From positions 1 through 16,685 of the forward strand of contig JAJZVE010000019.1 of NCBI GenBank assembly GCA_021845835.1: a stretch of DNA of 16,685 nt, written 5' to 3'. Position 1 is the stretch's first letter; each line of letters starts with the position of its first letter. A program made the translations under genes and the position numbers. Shown piece after piece: positions 1 to 5,962 of this stretch. Below the pieces are notes generated by a model, which saw nothing but the letters and a program-made list of their open reading frames with translations, had not been told where the DNA came from and did no database searches. This DNA comes from Pseudomonadota bacterium (lineage in GTDB: Bacteria; Pseudomonadota; Alphaproteobacteria; Acetobacterales; Acetobacteraceae).

Positions 1-14
1 CCTCCCCCTAAACT

Positions 15-48
15 GGCCCGTCCCGCCCTGGACGGGCCGTTTTCTTTT
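15..48 (+). terminator. Rho-independent terminator of a gene left of the window
   Basis: A perfect 9-bp stem (15-23 pairing with 30-38, GGCCCGTCC/GGACGGGCC) encloses a 6-nt loop and is followed directly by the T-rich tail GTTTTCTTTT. The T tract lies only on the right side, so it stops rightward transcription entering from the left, facing the leftward PrimPol-helicase gene. No coding sequence of that left gene can be supported in the 14 bases before the stem. Confidence 0.8.
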
Positions 49-64
49 CGGGTCGCCCGGCCGC

Positions 65-2335
65 TCAGGCCAGCCGCCAGCGGGTCGCCCGCGCCACTCC
101 GGTGCTGACCGCCACTCCCTCCGAGCGCAACTGCTCCAGCGCCCGCTGCATGCGCTTGCGGGCCACCTGCGCGTCCGCGCCGGCCAGGAACGGCGTGTCG
201 GCCAGCATGCGCGCGAGATCGGTCGGCGTGACCGCCCCCTCGACGTAGGACAGCACGCCGCGCACGGCGGCGGCGAGGCCGGCGGGATCGGTCGACTGGC
301 CGCGGACCGGGCTGGTGCGCCCCTGGGCGGCGAACCCGGTGGTGTCCTCCGGTTCCGGATCGACCGGGGTGAGCGGCACGTCCATCAGCGCCGCGACGCC
401 CTCGGCGTCGCGGCCGAACGCCAGCCGCGCTTCGTCGTCGCGCACGCTGAGCAGCGCGCTGATCGGGGACGCCGGCTGCCAGTCCTTGTTGCGGCGGGTG
501 ACGACGCGCATCCAGGCATGTTTGTAGCCCTCGGCGTCGGGCTGGCGGGTCAGCATCAGGCGCTTGGCCGTGACCAGGCCCGATCCGTCGTCGTCCTCAT
601 CGGCGGCGCCGGGCTTGCGCTTCATCGCCGGCACCACGGAGATGATGATCTCGGCGAGGCCGTCGAGGCGGTTGCTGCCGGAGGTGCCTTCCGGGTCGGA
701 CTTCGGCGCGTGGTGCAGCACCGGCACGGTCAGCCAGTCGCGCCCCTCGCGGATGGTCAGCAGCGCCTGCTGCACCCGCGCCATGTCCTCGTCGGAGGTG
801 ACGCCGCCTTTGGCGACCGAGCGCAGCGTGTCGATCACCAGCATCACCGGTTTGCCGGAATCGGCGTGCAGCTTGTCCACGTCGGCGGCGATGGCGGCGG
901 CCTGCTCGTCGATCATCAGGCCGCCCTGCCCCTGCACGCGCACGCGCCCGCGCAGCAGCCGCTTGATCTCATGGATGTCGTGCTGCTCGCCCTCGGCGGC
1001 AAACAGCGCCTGGGCGAAGCGGGCGATGTTGCGCACCGTCTGGTTCACCGATTCCGCGCCCCAGTAGTAGGTGGCGGCCTCCTCGCAGGCCATGCCGTTG
1101 AAGTCGAACCCGTACGAGAGGCACGCGGCCAGATACTGCACCAGCGGGCTTTTGCCGACGCCGGGCAGGCCGGTGATCATCGCGGTCGCGTTGACCTGCA
1201 GGAACCCGTGCACCAGGAACCGCGGCGGGCGGCCGTAGAGGTCGAAGGCGTCGTCGAACTCAAGCGCCGGGCGGAAGGCGGACAGGACCGCGCCCTGCGC
1301 GAACGGGGCGCCGGGCGGTGCGGGACCGGCGGCGCCTTCCGGCAGCGGCACGGCGCCGAAGGCGCTGGCGGCCTCCTCCTGGCGTTTCAGCGCGTAGGCG
1401 TCGTGCGGGGTGAGCAGGCCGGTCTTGCGCCGGAACGTGTCGATCGCGACCTGCACGTCGTGCCAGGTGTCGTCGAGCGTGTGGCCGAACAGGGTCAACC
1501 GCTCATCGATCAGGTGGATCTCGGCGTCCGCCTCGCCCCGCTTCACCTTTTTCGCGACGATGCGGATCATGGTGTCGTGCCAGTTGCCCGGCACGAGGCC
1601 CGCGATCAGGTCGGCGATGGACTCGTCCGGGCCGCTGTCCTGCTGCGCGGATGGTTCCGGCGCCGGTTCCGGCGGCAGCGTCAGCGCCACGCGCTCGAAC
1701 GCATAGGACAGGCAGGTCGAGTCCGCGGCCGGTGTCCAGGAGGTCATCTCCGGGATGCGGCCGGACTTGTACGGCCAGGCGATGCTGCCCGGCAGGCGCA
1801 TCACGCGGACGGGATTCGTAACGGAACTATCGCCGCCGTAGAGTGCGAACACCCGCCGGTTGAGGCTCCGCACTTCGTCGGCGTCGCGCAGCGGGCTGGA
1901 GAATCGATGATAGGTCTGCCGGCGCAGGTGTGGATGGCGGCCGGTGATGATGACGGCAGACGGGCGGAGGATGGACTCGACCTTGCCGGCGGCCTCGATG
2001 TCCTCCGCCCTGTCGGCGTCGCCCCAGATCCCCGGCGACTGCACGAAATGCTTGTCGCCGGAGCGGTGATCGCGGTCGTTGCTGACGGTGGCGGTGCCGA
2101 AATAGACATTGCAGCCGGGGATGGCGTTCAGTGCGGCGGCCTGGGCCGCCATCGCGGCTTCCTCGCCGAGCCGGAAGTGCATCGCGTTCTTGGGTTTGCC
2201 GTCGTCCTGCGGATCGCCCCAGCAGAGTTCGAGATGGCCGTGCGTGCAGTGCTGGAACCAGAAGCGGAGCCAGGACTCCATCGCGCCCTGGTCGGGCGCG
2301 AAATCAACTTGGGGCGGTCCGGCGTATGCTGACAC
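65..2335 (-). CDS. PrimPol (AEP)-RepA-like AAA helicase fusion, phage replication protein
   Basis: 756-residue protein that probably primes and unwinds phage DNA at the origin. The N-terminal third looks like an archaeo-eukaryotic primase domain: a DxD pair (D106, D108 in WGDADR), a TGRHPHL stretch near 131-137 in the place of the sxH motif, and GGD (D169) leading to RVMRLPG (177-183), typical of RepB/PrimPol primases. The middle is a RecA-fold helicase of the RepA/AAA_25 type: Walker A GLPGVGKS (389-396), Walker B MLVIDT (498-503) and the conserved HHAPKSDPEG segment from 540. Residues about 680-756 resemble a winged helix. The GTG start follows the upstream gene's TAG by 9 bp, with GGA about 12 nt upstream. 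It is last in a leftward operon, opposite to most other replication genes. Helicase assignment is firm; primase activity is inferred from motif order. Confidence 0.85.
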   Translation of the reverse strand: MSAYAGPPQVDFAPDQGAMESWLRFWFQHCTHGHLELCWGDPQDDGKPKNAMHFRLGEEAAMAAQAAALNAIPGCNVYFGTATVSNDRDHRSGDKHFVQSPGIWGDADRAEDIEAAGKVESILRPSAVIITGRHPHLRRQTYHRFSSPLRDADEVRSLNRRVFALYGGDSSVTNPVRVMRLPGSIAWPYKSGRIPEMTSWTPAADSTCLSYAFERVALTLPPEPAPEPSAQQDSGPDESIADLIAGLVPGNWHDTMIRIVAKKVKRGEADAEIHLIDERLTLFGHTLDDTWHDVQVAIDTFRRKTGLLTPHDAYALKRQEEAASAFGAVPLPEGAAGPAPPGAPFAQGAVLSAFRPALEFDDAFDLYGRPPRFLVHGFLQVNATAMITGLPGVGKSPLVQYLAACLSYGFDFNGMACEEAATYYWGAESVNQTVRNIARFAQALFAAEGEQHDIHEIKRLLRGRVRVQGQGGLMIDEQAAAIAADVDKLHADSGKPVMLVIDTLRSVAKGGVTSDEDMARVQQALLTIREGRDWLTVPVLHHAPKSDPEGTSGSNRLDGLAEIIISVVPAMKRKPGAADEDDDGSGLVTAKRLMLTRQPDAEGYKHAWMRVVTRRNKDWQPASPISALLSVRDDEARLAFGRDAEGVAALMDVPLTPVDPEPEDTTGFAAQGRTSPVRGQSTDPAGLAAAVRGVLSYVEGAVTPTDLARMLADTPFLAGADAQVARKRMQRALEQLRSEGVAVSTGVARATRWRLA

Positions 2336-2344
2336 GTTGCTGGC

Positions 2345-2710
2345 CTAGTTCCATTCGCCGATGATGCTGTCGATCTCGCGCAGTACGGCGGGACCGCAGC
2401 CCGGCCGCGAAGCCCACCATGCGCGCCCCCGCTCGCGCACGATCGCCGGCGGGTGCGCGCAGTGGTCGGCGAGGATGTTGTAGAGCCGGGTCGAGACCAC
2501 GGTGCCGCACCAGCGTTGATAGGTGACGCGGCCCGGCCCGGAGATGTGCGGGGGTGTTCCACACCGCGTCGCGTGCTCGCGCAGCAACTGCCGGACGCGC
2601 TCGATGCTGATACCTTCCTCGAGCGCGATCTCGCGCAGGTAGCGCCCTGCGATGCGGCCGGCGGCGATGCGCTGCAACCGCTCGGCGCGGTCCGTGTGCG
2701 CGGCGCTCAT
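2345..2710 (-). CDS. Sigma region 4-like HTH plus RNA polymerase alpha-CTD-like protein
   Basis: 121-residue putative transcription factor. Residues 17-46 form a helix-turn-helix whose second half, GISIERVRQLLREH, carries the ERVRQ signature of sigma-70 region 4.2. Residues 71-120 resemble the alpha C-terminal domain of RNA polymerase: VSTRLYN keeps the R-x-x-N pair (R75, N78) that in E. coli alpha (R265, N268) contacts UP-element DNA, and PGCG followed by LREI (103-113) matches the second helix-hairpin-helix. The equivalents of K298 and S299 are replaced (A, V). ATG at 2710 overlaps the TGA of the 28-codon ORF upstream (ATGA), which fits its poor own ribosome site. It lies directly before the PrimPol-helicase. 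It may regulate transcription, or bind DNA for replication; neither is shown. Confidence 0.7.
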   Translation of the reverse strand: MSAAHTDRAERLQRIAAGRIAGRYLREIALEEGISIERVRQLLREHATRCGTPPHISGPGRVTYQRWCGTVVSTRLYNILADHCAHPPAIVRERGRAWWASRPGCGPAVLREIDSIIGEWN

Positions 2711-2793
2711 GCCCGCTCGCCCGCGCGTGACCGCTCGCCCGTGAGCGCCACCTTGCGCTGGGCGCCGAAACGCGATATGTCGGGGTCTGCCAC
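2707..2793 (-). CDS. Small ORF, 28 aa, translationally coupled to the sigma/alpha-like gene
   Basis: GTG-started ORF of 28 codons encoding a basic peptide (begins MADPDISRFGAQRK, ends SRAGERA). Its support is contextual. A good Shine-Dalgarno, TAGGAG (complement of 2801-2806), lies 7 nt before the GTG. Its TGA overlaps the ATG of the next gene as ATGA. Its 15-nt start region is nearly identical to that of the membrane protein gene upstream. No family is recognised. It may act as a leader peptide that loads ribosomes onto the regulator gene, or as a small basic protein in its own right. Confidence 0.5.
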   Translation of the reverse strand: MADPDISRFGAQRKVALTGERSRAGERA

Positions 2794-2830
2794 AGTTCGG
2801 CTCCTACTGGTTGTGGCATTGGGAAGCGGC

Positions 2831-2863
2831 GGCCGGTGCGGGGTCTGAGGGACCGCACCGGCC
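2831..2863. repeat. Strong 11-bp inverted repeat (hairpin) between leftward genes
   Basis: GGCCGGTGCGG (2831-2841) pairs perfectly with CCGCACCGGCC (2853-2863) across an 11-nt loop. It sits between the stop of the membrane protein gene (2916) and the ribosome site of the 28-codon ORF. On the leftward strand no T tract follows, so it is not a classical terminator for that operon; on the rightward strand a weak GTTTGCTT follows. It may attenuate, protect or process the leftward mRNA. Confidence 0.6.
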
Positions 2864-2915
2864 GTTTGCTTACCCTAGCCGCTTATCACGGTCCCGTGTC
2901 AAGACCGGCGGCGAA

Positions 2916-3242
2916 TCAGGCAGCCCGGTGCAGCCACAGGCGCTCTGTCCGCACCCGCGCCTGCCAGCGCGCATGGCTCTCGGTCCAGTGCGTCGTCATG
3001 CCGGCGACGCTGCACACCAACCGCACCGAGCCGTTCTCGGCGCCCAGCACGGCGATCCGGCCGCCCGTCGGTGCTTTCCATACCTGCCCGGCGGCCGGCA
3101 GCACGGCGAGGCTGTTGCGGTGTCGACGGTGGCACCGGTCCTCCTGCCAGACGCTCCAGGTCAGCGTGCCCGCGATCAGCACCAGGGCGGCAATCGCGCT
3201 GCACAGCGTGATCAGGGCGGCCTGCTCGTAGACATCGAACAC
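2916..3242 (-). CDS. Small single-helix membrane protein, unknown function
   Basis: 108-residue protein of no recognised family. I chose the GTG at 3242 because AAGGAG (complement of 3250-3255) lies 7 nt upstream, giving MFDVYEQAALI at the N-terminus; the reading frame stays open further right but without a ribosome site. Residues about 7-28 are a hydrophobic helix (ALITLCSAIAALVLIAGTLT), followed by a positively charged stretch (CHRRHRN) and a roughly 75-residue tail with little charge bias. The order suggests an N-out or N-in single-pass inner membrane protein. It is the first gene of the leftward operon from the divergent control region. Early phage membrane proteins of this size sometimes block superinfection, but nothing here proves that. 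Confidence 0.6.
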   Translation of the reverse strand: MFDVYEQAALITLCSAIAALVLIAGTLTWSVWQEDRCHRRHRNSLAVLPAAGQVWKAPTGGRIAVLGAENGSVRLVCSVAGMTTHWTESHARWQARVRTERLWLHRAA

Positions 3243-3261
3243 GTTTCGGCTCCTTTCGCTT

Positions 3262-3340
3262 GGTGACAGGACCCGGCAGGCAGGCGGACGTGCTACGACC
3301 GACATAAACCGCCATCTGCAACCCTCCCGGTCCTGTGACC
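3262..3340. promoter_or_regulatory. Pair of inverted operator-like sites in the divergent control region
   Basis: GGTGACAGGACCCGG at 3262-3276 and CCCGGTCCTGTGACC at 3326-3340 are reverse complements at 13 of 15 positions. Each core is itself a near-dyad (GGTG-N4-GACC and GGTC-N4-GACC). Their centres are 64 bp apart, close to six helical turns. The left site sits just upstream of the ribosome site of the leftward membrane protein gene; the right site lies next to TTGCAG (complement of 3317-3322), a possible leftward -35 box. This is the arrangement expected of operators for a dimeric repressor, plausibly the Cro-like protein starting at 3463. Confidence 0.5.
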
Positions 3341-3392
3341 GCGAAGGTTATGCCCGACATCCCGCTTCGTGCAAGCGCAAATCAGCGAAAAA

Positions 3393-3421
3393 TTCCCTTG
3401 CGCCGGGAAATTACCTATGCT
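3393..3421 (+). promoter_or_regulatory. Candidate rightward early promoter
   Basis: TTCCCT (3393-3398), a 17-bp spacer and TATGCT (3416-3421) lie 41 bp before the Cro-like gene. The same pattern, TTCCCA-17-TAGGCT, recurs before the DUF2815 gene. A TTCCC/GGGAA inverted repeat (3394-3398 and 3406-3410) overlaps the spacer and could hold a repressor. The match to sigma-70 boxes is only partial. Confidence 0.4.
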
Positions 3422-3462
3422 CATCTCCGCAATGACGCAAACGCGAGTGGCAGGAGGCCCCG

Positions 3463-3684
3463 GTGAAACTGCGCGACTGGATGATCGAGCACAACATGGG
3501 CAACGCCGACGTGGCGGCGGCCTGCGGCGTGCATCCGGTCTCGGTGATCGACTGGGCCAAGGACCGCGCGACGCCGCGGCCGAAGCACATGCGGGCGCTG
3601 GTGCGTCTGACCAAGGGCGCGGTCACCGCGTCCGATTTCCCGCCGCGCCGCGTCGGCCGGCCCCCCAAGATGAAAGGCGAGTAG
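3463..3684 (+). CDS. Cro/CI-type helix-turn-helix regulator
   Basis: 73-residue DNA-binding protein. The core is a compact Cro-like fold: LRDWMIEHNMGNADVAAACG is followed by the recognition helix in VHPVSVIDWAKDRATPRPKHM, then a TKGAVTASDF segment typical of short YdaS/Cro-like phage regulators, and a basic tail (RRVGRPPKMKGE). The GTG start is fixed by a perfect AGGAGG at 3452-3457, spacing 5. It is the first rightward gene and faces the leftward operon across a 220-bp control region with operator-like repeats, the usual place for a Cro or repressor. It most likely sets the balance between the two directions of transcription. Its target sites are inferred. Confidence 0.8.
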   Translation: MKLRDWMIEHNMGNADVAAACGVHPVSVIDWAKDRATPRPKHMRALVRLTKGAVTASDFPPRRVGRPPKMKGE

Positions 3685-3685
3685 G

Positions 3686-3907
3686 ATGCCCCGAGCGACC
3701 GCGACCACCCCGGCCGAGAAGCCCGCCAGCTACCGACGCGGCCAGGAGGTCGAATACGTCACCACCGGCCGGCATGGCCGCAGCAGCCCGCGCGTCGGGC
3801 GCTACCAGGGCCGCGCGCACACCGCGACCGGCGTGTTCCTGGAGATCCGCACGCCGGAAGGCCGGCGGGTGCGCGTGCGCCCGTCGAACGTGCAGGCGCT
3901 GGACTGA
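3686..3907 (+). CDS. Small basic protein, possibly SH3-like, unknown function
   Basis: 73 residues, rich in Arg and Gly, no recognised family. Residues 16-72 alternate short beta-prone stretches (VEYVTTG, GVFLEIRT, RRVRVRPSNVQAL), which is compatible with a small SH3-like or KOW-like barrel that could bind nucleic acid. The ATG lies 1 base after the TAG of the Cro-like gene, so the two are probably coupled. The N-terminus is Ala/Thr/Pro-rich and looks disordered. Confidence 0.65.
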   Translation: MPRATATTPAEKPASYRRGQEVEYVTTGRHGRSSPRVGRYQGRAHTATGVFLEIRTPEGRRVRVRPSNVQALD

Positions 3908-3915
3908 GGCACGTC

Positions 3916-4308
3916 ATGGCGTATTCGTTTTCGTTTGCCGACGAACCGAGCGTCGAGATACCGGAACTCGACGCTTTCATGGCCGACCTGAAGGCGGCGT
4001 GCGAGAAACACGGGGTCGGTTTTGTCCTTGAATGGGACAACGATGATATAAAAATACTGAATATCGTTCCAGTTGCCGCGGGCGACTGGGCTATGTTCAC
4101 GGACTATCTCACTTATTACGAAGGCGGTGTTCCGTTTCTGGACGCGGCAAAGGCGCGGTGGCGGACGCTGGTGGCGGAGCGTGACCGCGCGCGGCGCGAG
4201 CAGGCCGCGCAGCAGAGCCGGGCGGAGATAGCGCGCCAGGAAACGGCGCTGAAAGCCCAAGGCATCACGCTCTCAGACGGTCATTACCGGTTGGTGAAGG
4301 ACGCATAG
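3916..4308 (+). CDS. Hypothetical protein with C-terminal coiled coil
   Basis: 130 residues, not recognised. Residues 1-80 are acidic and probably globular (FADEPSVEIPELDAFMADL; EWDNDDIKILNIVPV). Residues 82-118 are a charged helix with heptad character (ARWRTLVAERDRARREQAAQ and onward). The DNA for residues about 35-75 (4020-4140) is clearly richer in A and T than its surroundings, with codons such as ATA and AAA that are rare elsewhere here, hinting that this segment came from another source. The gene starts 8 bp after the previous stop and ends 1 bp before the GapR-like gene. Confidence 0.7.
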   Translation: MAYSFSFADEPSVEIPELDAFMADLKAACEKHGVGFVLEWDNDDIKILNIVPVAAGDWAMFTDYLTYYEGGVPFLDAAKARWRTLVAERDRARREQAAQQSRAEIARQETALKAQGITLSDGHYRLVKDA

Positions 4309-4309
4309 A

Positions 4310-4573
4310 ATGAGCGACGAGACGCCCGGTGCCGGGCACAATTCGCAGGTGGCGCCCGACCGGCTGCGCAGCCTGATCGAGCGCATCGAACGACTGGAAA
4401 GCGAGAAGAAGGCGCTCGCCTCCGACATCAAGGACATCTATACGGAAGCGAAATCTTCCGGGTATGATACCGGCGTCATGCGCGCGCTGGTCCGCCTGCG
4501 CGCGAAAGACCCGGACAAGTTGTCCGAGTTCGAGCAGATGCTGGAGTTCTACCGCTCGGTCCTGGGCTGCTGA
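4310..4573 (+). CDS. gapR: GapR-like DUF2312 nucleoid-associated protein
   Basis: 87 residues, full family length. The signature stretch IERIERLESEKKALASDIKD continues into IYTEAKSSGYDTGVMRALVRLR, matching DUF2312 (UPF0335). In Caulobacter, GapR is a dimeric or tetrameric coiled-coil protein that encircles overtwisted, AT-rich DNA and helps replication and topoisomerases. The first 17 residues (SDETPGAGHNSQ...) are the usual flexible leader. GAAGGA at 4296-4301, 8 nt upstream, supports the ATG. Its stop overlaps the next ATG by one base (TGATG). A phage copy may relieve supercoiling ahead of its own forks or compete with the host protein. Confidence 0.9.
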   Translation: MSDETPGAGHNSQVAPDRLRSLIERIERLESEKKALASDIKDIYTEAKSSGYDTGVMRALVRLRAKDPDKLSEFEQMLEFYRSVLGC

Positions 4574-5100
4574 TGATCGTCATCGGGGTCGATACCGGGG
4601 CGCTCGGTGCGCTGGCGTTCCTGACCGAGAGCGGCGAGTTGCTGTCGGTCGCCGACATGCCGGTCGATCTGGTCGAGGTGGCCGGCAAGGAGCGCAAGCG
4701 CATCTCGGCGCCGCGGCTGGCCGACCTGCTGCGCCCGTTCGCCGACGGCGCGCACCTGTTCTGCGAACTGCCGACCGGGCGCCCGCTGTTCGGCCGCAAC
4801 AAGCAGACCGGGCAGGTCGAGTCGCGCACGCCCGGTGCCGCCGGCATGCTGGCGCTCGGCGAGAGCGTCGGCATGGTGCGGATGGCGGCGGCGGCCTTCA
4901 ATATCGCATTCACCGGCATGCAGCCCGGCATCTGGAAGAAGGCGCTGCGCTGCCCGGCCGGCAAGGACGACGCGCGGCGGATGGCGATGGAAACGTTCCC
5001 CGCGCACCGGACCCTGTTCGCGCGGGTGCGCGATGATGGAAGGGCCGAAGCTGCCCTGATTTCTGTTTACGGCCTGCGTACGCTTTCCCGAAAAATGTAG
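4573..5100 (+). CDS. RuvC-like resolvase/endonuclease
   Basis: 175 residues with an RNase H-fold RuvC layout: beta-1 IGVDTGALGALAFL with catalytic D7, the second acidic residue in FCELP (E65), and the C-terminal catalytic helix RDDGRAEAALI (D154/D155, E159). Length matches bacterial and phage RuvC-type Holliday junction resolvases. The middle GAAGMLALGESVGMVRMAAA helix and the following QPGIWKKAL segment are typical of the phage branch. All expected acidic residues are present, so it should be active, cutting branched intermediates made during replication or packaging. The one-base overlap with the GapR gene argues for coupled translation. Confidence 0.85.
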   Translation: MIVIGVDTGALGALAFLTESGELLSVADMPVDLVEVAGKERKRISAPRLADLLRPFADGAHLFCELPTGRPLFGRNKQTGQVESRTPGAAGMLALGESVGMVRMAAAAFNIAFTGMQPGIWKKALRCPAGKDDARRMAMETFPAHRTLFARVRDDGRAEAALISVYGLRTLSRKM

Positions 5101-5108
5101 GAACGACG

Positions 5109-5504
5109 ATGGATCTCGCATCCCTGTTTTCTGCCGCCGACAGCAATGAACGCCAGCCCGCACGTCCGCACCCGACGGCGCAGCGCATGGAACTGCGCGA
5201 CCGCTGGAAACGCGCGCAGGAAACGACTGCCTTCGCGCCCGGCGACCTCGTGCGCCAGAAACCCGGCCTCGGCATCCTGAAAGACCCGGATGCCTGCCAG
5301 GCGATCTACTGGGGCGCGTTCGACATCGCCAACCCGGCGCACCGGTTGTGCCTGGAGGACCAGTTGCAGCGCGGCACCGTGCTGCCGGTGTTCGACTGCT
5401 TCATCGCGGTGGTGGCGGACGACACCCGCACGCTGGCGTTCTACGTCACCGACTCGGCGACGCTGGAACTGGACCCGGAGCAGGTCGAGGAGTCCGCGAC
5501 ATGA
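5109..5504 (+). CDS. Hypothetical protein
   Basis: 131 residues, no family recognised. Residues 1-25 are polar and probably disordered; a basic helix (MELRDRWKRAQ) follows, then a mixed alpha/beta body with FAPGDLVRQKPGLG and a hydrophobic strand pair VFDCFIAVVADD and RTLAFYVTDSATLEL. The GDLVRQKPG turn recalls SH3-like domains but that is only an impression. AGGA at 5099-5102 supports the ATG. The last codons overlap the next gene as ATGA. Confidence 0.7.
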   Translation: MDLASLFSAADSNERQPARPHPTAQRMELRDRWKRAQETTAFAPGDLVRQKPGLGILKDPDACQAIYWGAFDIANPAHRLCLEDQLQRGTVLPVFDCFIAVVADDTRTLAFYVTDSATLELDPEQVEESAT

Positions 5505-5962
5505 CGCTCACGCTTCGACCGCATCCGCTGAAGCGGGTCGATCTGATCAAGGTATGCGTCGCGCTCGCCATGCGCGGCGAGAACGTCACCGCGATTCGGT
5601 TGGCGCAGCAGGCCGGCGTGTCTCTGGCGGAAGCGAAGCAGTGGATCGAGGAGATCATCACGCCGACCGCGGTGGAGAAACTGCGCGCCCAGCGCGCGGC
5701 GGGGTCCGCCGAACCGAAGCGCACGCTGCCGTTCGTGGCGGCGTCCGCGCCGCACTGGATCGTCGTCTGCATGTCGCGGCGGCGGGAGGAACCGCAGCAG
5801 CGGCAGGCCGGCAACGGCTTGTTCTTCCGTCATCCGACGCGCGAGGCGGCCGAGGCGGAGGCGCGACGCCTGGCGGCAAAGCATCCCGGCCGGCGCTTCT
5901 CGGTCTACGGGTCAGGCGAATCGTTCAAGGTCGAAACACGGAAGGAAGCAACCGATGCGTAA
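5501..5962 (+). CDS. Hypothetical protein with N-terminal helix-turn-helix
   Basis: 153 residues. The reading frame is open further left, but the ATG at 5501 overlapping the previous TGA is the likely start. Residues about 12-48 look like a helix-turn-helix (IKVCVALAMRGENVTAIRLA, then AGVSLAEAKQWIEEII), suggesting DNA binding. Residues about 80-153 form a second domain with strand PHWIVVCMSRR and the segment FFRHPTREAAEAEARRLAAK, then RRFSVYGSGESFKVET, a beta-alpha-beta order. No family name can be given. It overlaps the next gene by 8 bases. Confidence 0.7.
   Translation: MTLTLRPHPLKRVDLIKVCVALAMRGENVTAIRLAQQAGVSLAEAKQWIEEIITPTAVEKLRAQRAAGSAEPKRTLPFVAASAPHWIVVCMSRRREEPQQRQAGNGLFFRHPTREAAEAEARRLAAKHPGRRFSVYGSGESFKVETRKEATDA

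Noticed and set aside
518..2332. Long rightward open frame (604 codons) opposite the PrimPol-helicase
   Set aside because: It is the antisense frame of a gene with clear primase and helicase motifs; the product is His/Arg/Val-rich low-complexity sequence with no domain, a common effect of high GC at third codon positions.
2304..2858. Leftward 184-codon frame overlapping the sigma/alpha-like gene
   Set aside because: Its product is Arg/Ala-rich without pattern, and it would displace the frame that carries ERVRQ and alpha-CTD-like motifs, a clean ATGA link and proper spacing to the helicase gene.
2811..3266. Rightward frames over the leftward membrane protein gene
   Set aside because: No ribosome site and no plausible domain, whereas the leftward frame has AAGGAG at good spacing and a clear membrane helix.
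3375..3403. GCGCAA...TTGCGC inverted repeat near the rightward promoter
   Set aside because: Only 6 bp per arm with a 17-nt gap in GC-rich DNA, so it could easily be chance; the 15-bp site pair is better supported.
3369..4031. Rightward 220-codon frame across the Cro-like gene and its neighbour
   Set aside because: The overlapping frames give a recognisable helix-turn-helix with a perfect Shine-Dalgarno; the long frame is Arg/Ala/Gly-rich without features.
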